Source: CAVVSQ01 sp963848825
GTDB lineage: Bacteria; Planctomycetota; Planctomycetia; Gemmatales; Gemmataceae
Length of the DNA: 64,000 nt
Reading direction: 5' to 3'
Assembly: GCA_963848825.1 (NCBI GenBank)
Contig: CAWKFA010000017.1
Coordinates: 1 to 64,000, forward strand
How positions within the stretch are numbered: the first letter of the stretch is position 1; every line of letters begins with the position of its first letter. Below are positions 1 through 7,543 of the stretch, piece after piece. A program made the translations under genes and the position numbers. Under the pieces are notes generated by a model, which searched no databases, was not told the origin of the DNA, and was given only the letters and a program-made list of their open reading frames with translations.

Positions 1-436
1 ATAAATTTTGCCGTCGAATTCGAGGTGCGTCCCCTTTGAATTTCTCCCAGCAAGATCAAATCGGCGCAAACTGAACTGCCCATTTGGTCGGGCAGACATC
101 AAGAAACCGGGACGTCGGTCGAGGATGAACCCTGAGACACCGAAAAGGGGCGGCGGTCGGATGCAGCCATCTGGTTTCATTGTGCCCCAACCACTTGCAA
201 AAGCCTTTCGAAAGGTACATGCCCGCGTCAAGGAGGGCCATGAGCGGCATTTTCTGTGATCGGCTGCCAAGGCATGAATCCCCTCTCTCACCGAACGACT
301 TCATTAAAACCCTCGCCATGTATCGCCACGCAAAGCGGCCCGTAACGAAAACAAGCACCGAGTCGGTATCACACTCCACCTTTCGCAGGAAACAGAGGTG
401 GACCTGCGGGAATCAGATGAGATAGCCTCACGCCGA
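1..436. other. region without a supported gene
   Basis: No reading frame here has a recognisable domain or a convincing ribosome binding site. A 107-codon minus-strand frame (379 to 56) exists but has no family signal. The left edge carries one copy of a dispersed 23-bp motif (21-43). Confidence 0.5.
21..43 (-). repeat. dispersed 23-bp motif, copy 1
   Basis: Minus strand begins AAATTCAAAGGGGACGCACC. It matches copies at 3295-3317, 6608-6630 and 59351-59373. The similarity to the last copy continues past the motif into a CTCGAATTCGA...GGCAAA stretch, so these two may be remnants of one longer element. Confidence 0.6.
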
Positions 437-1010
437 TCATCGTCTGGTAACATTGTTTGGGTTGTTGAGATTAATCTCACAATTGGGAAGAGCTTTTTCT
501 AGCTGCTCCACCGCTTCATCCGTAAATTTGGTTCCAAAGAGATCCAGTTTGGTGAGCTGGTTGAATTCCTTCAATTTTTTCACACTTGCATTCGTTACTT
601 TAGTGCCCGCCAGATTTAGCGACTTTAATTGTCTGAGATCCTTCAATTCGGATAGTCCAACGTCCGACACCCCGGTACTCTCAAGGTCGAGCAACGTAAG
701 GTTTTTGAGTTCATTCAGTTCCCTCATGCCGGCATCATTCAGTCTCGTGCTACAAAGCGTGAGCGAGGTAAGTTTTGTCATTCCCGTCAATTCTTTTACT
801 CCATCGCCTGTAATTTGCGTATTACATAGTTCCAAGGAGGTAAGTTGCTTAAGTTCCTTCAATTCCTTCAAACCTGTGTCCGATACTTTAGTGTAGCTTA
901 AGTTCAACTCAGTTAGCTGTTCGATCTTCTTTAGCTCTTTTATGCAGGCGTCCGTCAGTAGCGGGCTAACCAGGATTAGCGTTTTGAGATGCTTTAATTC
1001 CGTCAACTCT
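437..1010 (-). pseudogene. leucine-rich repeat protein, C-terminal part (split by IS)
   Basis: This is the 3' part of a leucine-rich-repeat gene. It encodes about 190 residues of ~24-residue repeats of the type LxxLxxLxLxxTxVTDxGLKEL and ends in a short acidic/Asn-rich tail. It has no start signal of its own: its first codons read in frame from the upstream part at 2455-3197 once the IS256 element and one 9-bp target copy are removed. The rejoined gene would be 1308 bp (435 residues). Proteins of this type are abundant secreted or periplasmic planctomycete proteins thought to mediate protein contacts; the ligand is unknown. Confidence 0.85.
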
Positions 1011-2454
1011 GAGGTATTCTCGAAAGTTGTGTTCTAGCGGAGGAGAAAAAAGCGGCGTATCCTGCTGGTGAGAGTGATTTCTTTTCATCAGCTGGCCCAA
1101 CGAGGGCTGGAAGGATACGCCATGAACCAGACTACGACTTTCAGCAGCGTTATTCCAGAGGAATCGGTCGATGTGGAAGTCGCCAACTTCCGTGAGCATT
1201 TCGAGGGACGCAGCCTGCTTGATCAGGTCGTTCGTCGGGGCGCTCAGCAGATGCTTCAGCAGGCCATCGAAGCCGAGGTGCAAGGATTTCTCCAAGAGCA
1301 GGACGGCCGGCGGGACGAGTGTGGCAATCGCCTGGTGGTTCGCAACGGCTACCAGCCGGCCCGGAAGATTGTGACCGGAGCTGGGGCCCTGGAAGTGCAA
1401 GCGCCACGAGTCCGTGACAATTCGCCAATCAAGAGCGAAAGGGTCCAGTTCAGTTCGGCGCTGTTGCCGCCGTACCTGCGGCGGAGCAAAACCATCGAGG
1501 AGTTCATTCCCTGGCTTTACCTCAAAGGGATTTCGACCGGAGATTTCTCCGAAGCCTTGCAAACGCTGCTCGGCGAACAGGCCAAGGGGTTCAGTCCGAA
1601 TGTCATCGTTCGCCTGAAAGACCAGTGGACGGCGGAATACGAGCAGTGGAGCCGCCGTGACCTCACGGGGAAGCAGTATGTTTACATCTGGGCGGACGGT
1701 ATCCACGTGAACGTTCGCCTGGAAGACACGGAAAACCAGCGGCAATGTCTGCTGGTGGTCATGGGGGCGACGGCAGATGGCCACAAGGAATTGCTTGCCG
1801 TCATGGATGGCTATCGCGAAAGCATCCAGAGCTGGACCGAGCTACTCGTGGATCTGCGGCAGCGTGGCTTGACGATAGCTCCCAAGTTGGCAACGGGAGA
1901 TGGCGCCATGGGTTTTTGGGGAGCGTTACGCACGGTCTACACGGAGACGCGGGAGCAACGCTGCTGGGTGCACAAGACAGCCAATGTGCTCAGCAAAATG
2001 CCCAAGAGCGTCCAGCCCCGAGCCAAGGCCGACCTGCACGAGATCTGGATGGCCGAGACCCGCGAGCAAGCGAACAAGGCGTTTGAGACGTTCCTGGCGA
2101 AATACCAGGCGAAGTACGATGGGGCTTGTGAATGTCTCCGCAAAGATCGAGAGCAGTTGCTGACGTTTTACGATTTCCCGGCGGAGCAATGGATACATTT
2201 GCGGACGACGAATCCGATCGAATCGACCTTTGCGACCATACGCCTACGCCACCGAAGAACCAAGGGCAATGGCACCAGGAAAACCAGCCTGGCCATGATG
2301 TTCAAGCTCGCCCAGGCGGCCCAGAAGAAATGGCACCGACTCCATGGTTCGGAGCGTTTGACTCTTCTTCTCCAGGGCAGGATTTTTGTGGATGGAGTGT
2401 TGCAGGACGCCGCTTAATTCCCAGATTCTGGAACACAACATTTGACAATACCTC
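1011..2454 (+). mobile_element. IS256-family insertion sequence
   Basis: A 1444-bp element with imperfect terminal inverted repeats. The left end reads gaggtattctcgaaagttgt and the right end, on the other strand, gaggtattgtcaaatgttgt. It carries one transposase gene. The 9-bp target GTCAACTCT is present directly on both sides (1002-1010 and 2455-2463), which agrees with the 8-9 bp duplications known for IS256. The element interrupts the LRR gene; deleting it with one target copy restores the frame exactly. The intact transposase, perfect TSD and recognisable ends suggest a recent insertion. Confidence 0.95.
1122..2417 (+). CDS. IS256-family transposase (mutator type)
   Basis: A 431-residue DDE transposase of the IS256/MULE group, within the family's usual length of about 400. 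The catalytic residues are visible: first Asp in YIWADGIHVN, second Asp in ATGDGAMGFW, Glu in TTNPIESTFATIR, with the C/D(2)H signature CWVHKTANVL between the last two. I chose ATG 1122 because GGAAGGA lies about 9 nt upstream; an in-frame GTG at 1068 would add 18 residues that look unlike the family. No frameshift is seen, unlike in many neighbours. It should catalyse copy-out movement of the element containing it. Confidence 0.95.
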   Translation: MNQTTTFSSVIPEESVDVEVANFREHFEGRSLLDQVVRRGAQQMLQQAIEAEVQGFLQEQDGRRDECGNRLVVRNGYQPARKIVTGAGALEVQAPRVRDNSPIKSERVQFSSALLPPYLRRSKTIEEFIPWLYLKGISTGDFSEALQTLLGEQAKGFSPNVIVRLKDQWTAEYEQWSRRDLTGKQYVYIWADGIHVNVRLEDTENQRQCLLVVMGATADGHKELLAVMDGYRESIQSWTELLVDLRQRGLTIAPKLATGDGAMGFWGALRTVYTETREQRCWVHKTANVLSKMPKSVQPRAKADLHEIWMAETREQANKAFETFLAKYQAKYDGACECLRKDREQLLTFYDFPAEQWIHLRTTNPIESTFATIRLRHRRTKGNGTRKTSLAMMFKLAQAAQKKWHRLHGSERLTLLLQGRIFVDGVLQDAA

Positions 2455-3197
2455 GTCAACTCTGCGATACCGGAGTCTGTGATCTTTGTGGCCCGAAGAT
2501 CTAATATCGCAAGTTGTTTGAATTCTTTCACGTCTTTCAGTCCGGTGCTGGTCACTCTACAATAGCTAAGACCTAGCTCCTTAAGGCCATTCAAGTTCTT
2601 CAAATCCTTCATTCCTGCGTCCGTGACTTTCGTGCCCCTAAGTTCAAGCGAGTTGAGCTGCTTAAGTTCCTTCAACTCTTTGAGACCCATGTCCGTTATG
2701 CTGCCGCAGCCACTAAGGTTCAGCCACGTAAGGTGTTTGAGATTTGTTAACTCTTTGATGCCCACGTCCGTTACTTGCGTAGAATTGAGCTCCAGCCAGG
2801 TGAGCTGCTTCAGGTCGTTTACCTCCTTCATTCCCGCATCCGTTACCTTCGTAAAGTTGAGGCTCAACCTGGTGAGTTGTTTCAGCTCTTTTAACTCTTT
2901 CAGACCCAAGCCCGTCATTTGTTTGGCCAGGCGCAGCGTCCTGAGCTGTTTAAATTCTTTAATTTTTTTCAGATCCGAGTCCATCGCCCTGGTGCTGTAC
3001 TGGAGATCAACCTCCATCACAGGCTTGCCAGGCTGTAATTCGTCACGTATGACCTCGCCGCGGAGTTTTTCGAAGAACTCTACGGCCTCGGTCTCCTGGC
3101 CGAAAGCCCCGGTGACCAACAGCATGTAGGCGGCAAGGGTAACATGCACCAAAACGACGCTCGGGCCCCATAAATAGGAAGGAAGGCGGTTAAGCAT
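2455..3197 (-). pseudogene. leucine-rich repeat secreted protein, N-terminal part (split by IS)
   Basis: The 5' part of the interrupted LRR gene. ATG 3197 follows a strong GGGAGGA site 8 nt upstream; a longer frame from 3302 lacks one. Residues 1-35 form a signal peptide ending near TGAFGQ. Next comes a short pre-repeat segment (EAVEFFEKLRGEV), then about eight LRRs of the KELKQLTxLxLxxTxVTDAGxKE kind. Translation would run into the IS256 element and stop inside it, giving a truncated, exported LRR protein with a foreign tail. The remainder lies at 437-1010. Confidence 0.88.
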
Positions 3198-3294
3198 GAA
3201 ACAATTCCTCCCTCTGAAATTTCGAAGCGCAGAGAAAAAGATATTTACCTGGTCATACAGAAGATCCCTGCAGGGAAGCCATATTAATAGGAGG

Positions 3295-3317
3295 AAATTC
3301 AAAGGCGACGCAGCTCG
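3295..3317 (+). repeat. dispersed 23-bp motif, copy 2
   Basis: Begins AAATTCAAAGGCGACGCAGC and ends TCG. It lies about 100 bp upstream of the LRR gene start and directly abuts the group II intron remnant beginning at 3320. Confidence 0.6.
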
Positions 3318-3319
3318 TA

Positions 3320-3440
3320 GTGCGCCGCGCCAAGGCGATGGTTTTTAGTGGGTGCGAATCCCATCCGGCACCTTGGTCATTCTAGGCGGTAGCGATCCGA
3401 GGCTTCGACCTGAGCGGTTGCCCGCCAAGCCGCCCGGATA
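3320..3440 (+). mobile_element. group II intron 5' remnant (domain I fragment)
   Basis: Starts with GTGCG, the 5' consensus of bacterial group II introns. It then tracks the start of the full intron at 25714: both share GTGGGTGCGAATCC, a CCGGCA(A/C)CTTGGT segment, TTCTAG(G/C)CGGTA and a later GAGCGG block. Similarity fades by about 3440. No reverse transcriptase or domain V follows, so this is a 5' stub. Group II retro-insertions usually truncate at the 5' end, so a 5'-only piece more likely reflects later deletion. Confidence 0.65.
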
Positions 3441-3520
3441 CCGTCGGACAGGTGTAGCGACTGGTTATGCGGCGGCTGCCATTCACGAAAGCCACGGCGC
3501 AGGAGTTTTCAAAGATCCAG

Positions 3521-4054
3521 TTACCTGTTCATCGAGCACAGAACCGTCAACGACCTTCCGTAACACAACCAAAGTTGCGTCGGCACCAGCTTTTCCCACG
3601 CTCTGGCGGCTTCCAGCAAACGAGCGATGAACCAGTCCGTTTCAGCGAATTGTTGAAGTCCGGCGGCGGCGAGATAGTTCGCCAAATGGCCGTTGTCGGG
3701 TAAGCCGTACGCGAAAAGCTCGAATCGATTCGCATGCACGCCAAAGGGCTTGGGGCGATTCGGGGGTGTCAGCCAACGTGAAAAGAGATCGCCCATTGAC
3801 CACATGTCGGCCCATTCGACAAAGTGACATACGGGCAAAGCGAACCCATGCTCGCGAAGTCGCTCAGCGAATTCGTCGGCCTCTTGTCGAACGTGGTCCG
3901 GCCATTGCTCGGAAGACCACAGGTTCGGATCGACAGCATTTCGTGCCGAGGACCAGGCGGACAGCCGCTGCAACGCGATGTCCCCACTGAGGCCGGCTAG
4001 CTTCGCAATGGTGATTCGTTGTGAAGCCACACGAAACAACCTCCAAAGCCGCAT
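3521..4054 (-). CDS. hypothetical protein
   Basis: A 177-residue soluble protein I do not recognise. It has no signal peptide or membrane segment. It is rich in Trp, Leu and Ala, with a probable helical middle (SEQWPDHVRQEADEFAERLR). I prefer ATG 4054; an in-frame TTG at 4087 would add 11 residues. It stands alone between long non-coding stretches in the accessory zone, in the same orientation as its neighbours. Coding confidence rests on length and an amino-acid make-up plausible for protein. Confidence 0.5.
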   Translation of the reverse strand: MRLWRLFRVASQRITIAKLAGLSGDIALQRLSAWSSARNAVDPNLWSSEQWPDHVRQEADEFAERLREHGFALPVCHFVEWADMWSMGDLFSRWLTPPNRPKPFGVHANRFELFAYGLPDNGHLANYLAAAGLQQFAETDWFIARLLEAARAWEKLVPTQLWLCYGRSLTVLCSMNR

Positions 4055-4433
4055 AACGAAAAAGTTCAGTTGCCGGGGCGGCTGCAAGCAACTTGGTATC
4101 CCAACAAACGGAATGGCGGCCCGGTCAAGTACAACGGCTGATTAGCTGCGTCCTCGCTCCCATGTGGGCTCAAATAGCCGCTCAAGTTTAGTGACAATAG
4201 GCGCAAGCTCTTGCTACTCCTTTGGCATGTCACACCGCCGGACGCCCGGCGAAACTACAGGAGCCGCCTGCGGCCCGTTAGGCAAATTGTATGGCGTCGG
4301 CACTCGTCGTTCAACAAATTTTGCCGTAATTGATTAGCGCCATAGAGGTGTATGCCAGTTGTACCGGCTTGCAACTCTCTCACGCGCAGCCTAGGGACAC
4401 GTTGAACGCTAAACACGCGACCTGCCGTCGCGG
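4055..4433. other. non-coding stretch
   Basis: No supported gene. It contains a GC-rich segment with short inverted pieces (ccgccggacgcccggcg near 4230) and a GTTAGGC word. I checked for an integron attC site and could not complete one. Confidence 0.5.
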
Positions 4434-4994
4434 TCAGGTGCAGCTTCCTGGTTCGGCGGAGCCCTCGCCCTCACCGACCACTGACCCCCTTGCAGGTGCC
4501 TGCTCCCGCTCCCCCTCGGTCCAGAGCCACTCTCGCCACCTGAACTTACGGGCAATCAACTCTACGTAGCCGTCCCGCCCGTCCACGACGTAGTGCCTAA
4601 AGTCCGGCCGGAAGAAGTCCGGCAAGCTCTCCAGCCACGCGGATCGCTTGGCGACGTAGAAGCCCGGGTTGGGACAATACCCCGTCTCACGCCATTGCCG
4701 CACCCGCCAACCGAGATACTCGGCAGCTGCAAACTTGATCGGCGGGTCGATCGTGTAGCCGAGTACCTCGACCCCTTCCATGTCCGAGTGAGGGCCGACC
4801 CGGGCGTAGTAACACAACTTGAAGGCGATCTCGACGCGGCGGCTGTCCGTGCGACCGTCTTCTTGAAGCCGGCCGGCACCGAAGCGGACAGTACATTCGG
4901 GCTCCACGTCGGACTCGCTGTGCGAGAGGGTGACACCACTCATCGACGACGAGATCGCCCACGGGACACGACACGGTGACAATATAGTCTCCAC
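4434..4994 (-). CDS. hypothetical protein
   Basis: An unrecognised protein of 186 residues starting at GTG 4994. The middle (KLCYYARVGPHSDMEGVEVL, then YTIDPPIKFAAAEYLGWRVR) has the alternating charged/hydrophobic make-up of a folded cytosolic domain. The C-terminus is Glu/Gly-rich. There are no membrane segments. The frame is open and shows no internal frameshift. Its size and isolated position among small genes and transposon debris resemble accessory cargo genes, but no function can be assigned. Confidence 0.5.
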   Translation of the reverse strand: METILSPCRVPWAISSSMSGVTLSHSESDVEPECTVRFGAGRLQEDGRTDSRRVEIAFKLCYYARVGPHSDMEGVEVLGYTIDPPIKFAAAEYLGWRVRQWRETGYCPNPGFYVAKRSAWLESLPDFFRPDFRHYVVDGRDGYVELIARKFRWREWLWTEGEREQAPARGSVVGEGEGSAEPGSCT

Positions 4995-5326
4995 GATGTT
5001 CCCCCTCCCAGCGGGTGGCTGAGAAGCGCTCTACGCCGCCGAACTCATTGTTAGCCTGACCGACGCCGGTCAGCGTGGGATGGGCCTTTGGTCGGCACGG
5101 CAAGACAGTCGGTCCGTAATATGCTGATAGTATCAGCAGAAAGACGACCGTAGAAGGTTGTTCGAGTATGAGGCTTTGCACGCCGGGGGGTCAGGGGGGG
5201 CAAGGTCAGAGCCATCGGCGTGCCGCGAAGGAGTTGACTCAAAAAGTCCACCGCCGAACACGGGTGCTGCCAACATGTCCGCCACACCGACATCAGGACC
5301 GACTGCGCCCGTGCGGACATGCATGT
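4995..5326. other. non-coding stretch
   Basis: No supported gene between the hypothetical protein and the RAYT remnant. Overlapping short frames on both strands lack family signals. The right edge (catgcatgtttatt) is the same sequence that borders the RAYT copy near 59570. Confidence 0.5.
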
Positions 5327-5542
5327 TTATTGTAACAATGTTTCCTCTCCATCCTTCCGCGGCCTGCCGCGTGGACGCGTCGTGAACTCCAGCCCTAGTC
5401 GCTTGGCGGTCCTCTTCATCCAGGCTTCGTCGCCGTACGGCGAGCCTCGAAATACGCTGCGCCTGATGGCCTGCACTTCAACGTCGGTCGCCGACTCGTT
5501 AACCCATTTGAGCCAATTTCGCGGGCGAGCTACCGGGCGTGG
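5327..5542 (-). pseudogene. RAYT (REP-associated Y1 transposase) C-terminal fragment
   Basis: About 71 codons, continuous to a TAA at 5327, encode the typical end of TnpA-REP proteins: RNWLKWVNESATDVEVQAIR, RGSPYGDEAW, AKRLGLEFTTRPRGRPRK. The N-terminal catalytic HUH/Y1 half is missing. The upstream junction coincides with the stop codon of the antitoxin-like gene at 5543. Near-identical tails occur at 59583 and 61067. Confidence 0.85.
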
Positions 5543-5803
5543 TCATTCTGTGCCCTTCGTTGATTGTGGCTGTTGCCAAGCTTCGTCCCGAGCTTCCTCG
5601 AAAAGGCCTGTCAACTCGTCGTCGGTCAGGCCGCTATCCTCGAACCCCTTACGGACCGGGGCGAGAATCTGGTCGAAAGTCCCTCCGTTAAGGCAGGATT
5701 CAATGAGCTTACCTGCGTAAGCAGCAGGGGCGACACCGCTATGGGCAGCGGCTTCAAGGAGTTTTTTTTCCGTTTCCGGAGATAGGCTGATAGTGATTGT
5801 CAT
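5543..5803 (-). CDS. ribbon-helix-helix antitoxin-like protein
   Basis: An 86-residue protein beginning with a short beta strand (MTITISLSPETEKKL) followed by two helices, as in RHH/CopG-type antitoxins. The C-terminal acidic tail (SGLTDDELTGLFEEARDEAW) fits a toxin-binding segment. Such proteins bind operator DNA as dimers and neutralise a partner toxin. Its TGA overlaps an ATG (ATGA) on the same strand, the usual junction to a toxin gene. What follows is instead a RAYT C-terminal fragment, so the toxin seems lost or replaced. Family is inferred from fold pattern only. Confidence 0.65.
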   Translation of the reverse strand: MTITISLSPETEKKLLEAAAHSGVAPAAYAGKLIESCLNGGTFDQILAPVRKGFEDSGLTDDELTGLFEEARDEAWQQPQSTKGTE

Positions 5804-5937
5804 GGCCTGTCATTTGTTTTCGCGGTTCCATTCGTCCTTTCCCACAGGATAGCATATTTGACCGTGATGTCACCGGTTTCCGGGAGCGGTGGCCGAAAGC
5901 CCCTTCACAGCTCGCTTGCCGTTGCCTCAGGCTCACC

Positions 5938-6148
5938 AGCGCCTATCCTCCGCGTTGTTAATCAAGTTGGCACGCAGGGCCTTTCGCTCTGTATAGCGCA
6001 GCACCGCATACAAATGATCGTCCGATTCCACCGGGAATGACTTATAGCGTCCCTGGTAAATATGGCCAGTGCCGCCGGTGTGGTAATGTGCGTGCCAACG
6101 CATACTGTGCGTGTGCGTTAGCCAGCGCAGAAATGTGGTGAGTCCCCC
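5938..6148 (-). pseudogene. RAYT transposase internal fragment (diverged copy)
   Basis: The minus strand reads about 70 codons without a stop: FLRWLTHTHSMRWHAHYHTG, GHIYQGRYKSFPVESDDHLY, AVLRYTERKALRANL. This is the central Y1/TnpA-REP region, including the YQGRYKSFP block and the RYxERNPLRANL-like helix. It is a different lineage from the other copies (TGGTGHIYQGRY against SSGHLWQGRF). Neither the N-terminal HUH motif nor the C-terminus is present. Confidence 0.8.
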
Positions 6149-6154
6149 CCTTCC

Positions 6155-6598
6155 TTAGGTTCGGCTACTATAGGTCTTAACAAGATACAACCACAATAAT
6201 ACCGCAATGAAACCACAGACTCCGCCCAATGCGGCGCCCGAAAAAACACCTTGTCGCTGATACTGTGCTTGCACTCTGGTGCGGAAGATTTCGTCTGCAG
6301 AGGGATCGAAAGCGGTGGCTATCGGCGCGAAAATGAAATACGCTGCCAGCACGCCAAGGATCATACCCAAAAGCCCTGAGGCTACGACAACTCTCCTGCG
6401 ATCACTAAATTTCCGATTTCCAGCTACAAAGACCAGCATACCTCCGACACCAGCGCCAATTAGAAATCCAAGAACAGGCAACTTGCCTTCGTCAGACGCC
6501 GCATTCCAAATTGTGGCCAACGAAAGCAATTCGGTGAAGAAACCGATGATGCCGCCAGCTAACGCACCAAAGAATACTTGCACGCTACGGTATAACAT
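6155..6598 (-). CDS. small integral membrane protein
   Basis: A 147-residue protein with four likely membrane segments: VQVFFGALAGGIIGFF, PVLGFLIGAGVGGMLVFVAG, VVVASGLLGMILGVLAAYFI and GAALGGVCGFIAVLLWLYLV. A charged loop lies between segments 3 and 4. The Gly-rich helices suggest tight helix packing. ATG 6598 was chosen; the dispersed 23-bp motif ends only 10 nt upstream of it. No family recognised; a role in the inner membrane is inferred only from hydrophobicity. Confidence 0.65.
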   Translation of the reverse strand: MLYRSVQVFFGALAGGIIGFFTELLSLATIWNAASDEGKLPVLGFLIGAGVGGMLVFVAGNRKFSDRRRVVVASGLLGMILGVLAAYFIFAPIATAFDPSADEIFRTRVQAQYQRQGVFSGAALGGVCGFIAVLLWLYLVKTYSSRT

Positions 6599-6607
6599 CT
6601 TTTCGAA

Positions 6608-6630
6608 AAACTCAAAGGAGACGCAGCTCG
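6608..6630 (+). repeat. dispersed 23-bp motif, copy 3
   Basis: Begins AAACTCAAAGGAGACGCAGC and ends TCG. It sits immediately upstream of the start codon of the membrane protein at 6598 (minus strand), so it may fall in that gene's leader. Confidence 0.6.
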
Positions 6631-6721
6631 CATCCAGTCATTTTCGGTTGTCGAAACAGTGTCGGCGCGTCGTTTTCACAGAAAGCCGCCCCGGTCAGGT
6701 GCAGCCTTGTTTCGGCGGCGT

Positions 6722-7138
6722 CTACTCTTTTACGGTGCCGCCGCGATTCTGACCGAACTCCCACCAGAGGTCTTTGTCAGCCCGCCGGGGATTAGAGATA
6801 AGAGCCCGTGATCGTCTGGCCCAAATTCGCAATGCTTGCTTTGTGCTCGCTTCGCCGCGCTGAAGCATACGTTCAAGTTCGTCGGTCTTCCCACTGACAC
6901 GAACAGTATCGTAAACCCACAAATAGAGGCAGTGTAGGAAGAAATCAGCCTTCAGGCATTGCTTGTCTTCGACAAGGTTTATGAACAAGGCCTCGTGGCC
7001 AATTCCCGTGACCGCCAAGTCCCAGTCTTCGGAAGGGCAGAGTGAATCCGATTCGGCAGCCCATTGACGTAGATCGGTAGCAGTTGGATTCCAGGGATCT
7101 TGCAAGTGTTTCCACTCCTTGCCGGTCGGGAAGCTCAC
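6722..7138 (-). CDS. hypothetical protein
   Basis: 138 residues from GTG 7138. The helical, Trp-rich soluble sequence (CLKADFFLHCLYLWVYDTVR, TDELERMLQRGEASTKQALR) is consistent with a compact alpha-helical cytosolic protein. I do not recognise the family. There is no signal peptide. It is one of a row of small minus-strand genes separated by non-coding DNA (3.5-7.1 kb). Confidence 0.55.
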   Translation of the reverse strand: MSFPTGKEWKHLQDPWNPTATDLRQWAAESDSLCPSEDWDLAVTGIGHEALFINLVEDKQCLKADFFLHCLYLWVYDTVRVSGKTDELERMLQRGEASTKQALRIWARRSRALISNPRRADKDLWWEFGQNRGGTVKE

Positions 7139-7424
7139 CTGCCGGGGCCGCTAAGGAGGCAGTGACTGTCTGAAAAACCAGCGGCCAGCACGATGTTGTA
7201 GGCGCCGGCATTATATCATGAGCCGGCAGGTTACCAAAAGGTTTTGCCTAATCCAATCAAGGCGAGCCATGGCCCGGCGGATTGGCCGGGCCAAACGTGG
7301 GCCACGCTTCAACGATCTTGGCCAAGTCTCCGTCAATCCTGGGGTTTTCAGTCGAAAACGAGCCGCGTTCGAAATCTTGGGCGGGGGCGTCGGCGAAGGC
7401 GCGGTAACCGGTGCCGTCGGGGCC

Positions 7425-7458
7425 TTTCCGTGTCTCACCAGTCTGTGAGACACGGAAA
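7425..7458. terminator. perfect 13-bp stem-loop, possible terminator
   Basis: The arms tttccgtgtctca and tgagacacggaaa are perfect complements around an 8-nt loop (ccagtctg). It lies about 90 bp beyond the likely end of the helicase gene, which is read on the minus strand. No long T-run follows on the minus strand, so it could also be a processed or REP-like hairpin. Confidence 0.5.
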
Positions 7459-7543
7459 AATATTGTGTTAAAGTGCTTTGTTGTCAAGGGGTTGCGGATA
7501 AAACTGTGCCTGTATACGCGCTTGAGACACGAGTGGGCATTTA

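Noticed and set aside
56..379. 107-codon minus-strand frame at the left edge
   Set aside because: No domain, no ribosome site, GTG start only; left as unsupported.
3303..7260. Possible integron cassette array
   Set aside because: Small same-strand genes separated by GC-rich non-coding DNA and a GTTAGGC/GTTGAAC pair near 4275-4315 prompted a check. I could not find consistent attC R'/R'' pairs between successive genes, and there is no integrase.
7257..7543. C-terminal extension of the helicase to 7257
   Set aside because: The extra residues do not resemble the basic RhlE tail and run through a hairpin; more likely frame read-through after an indel.
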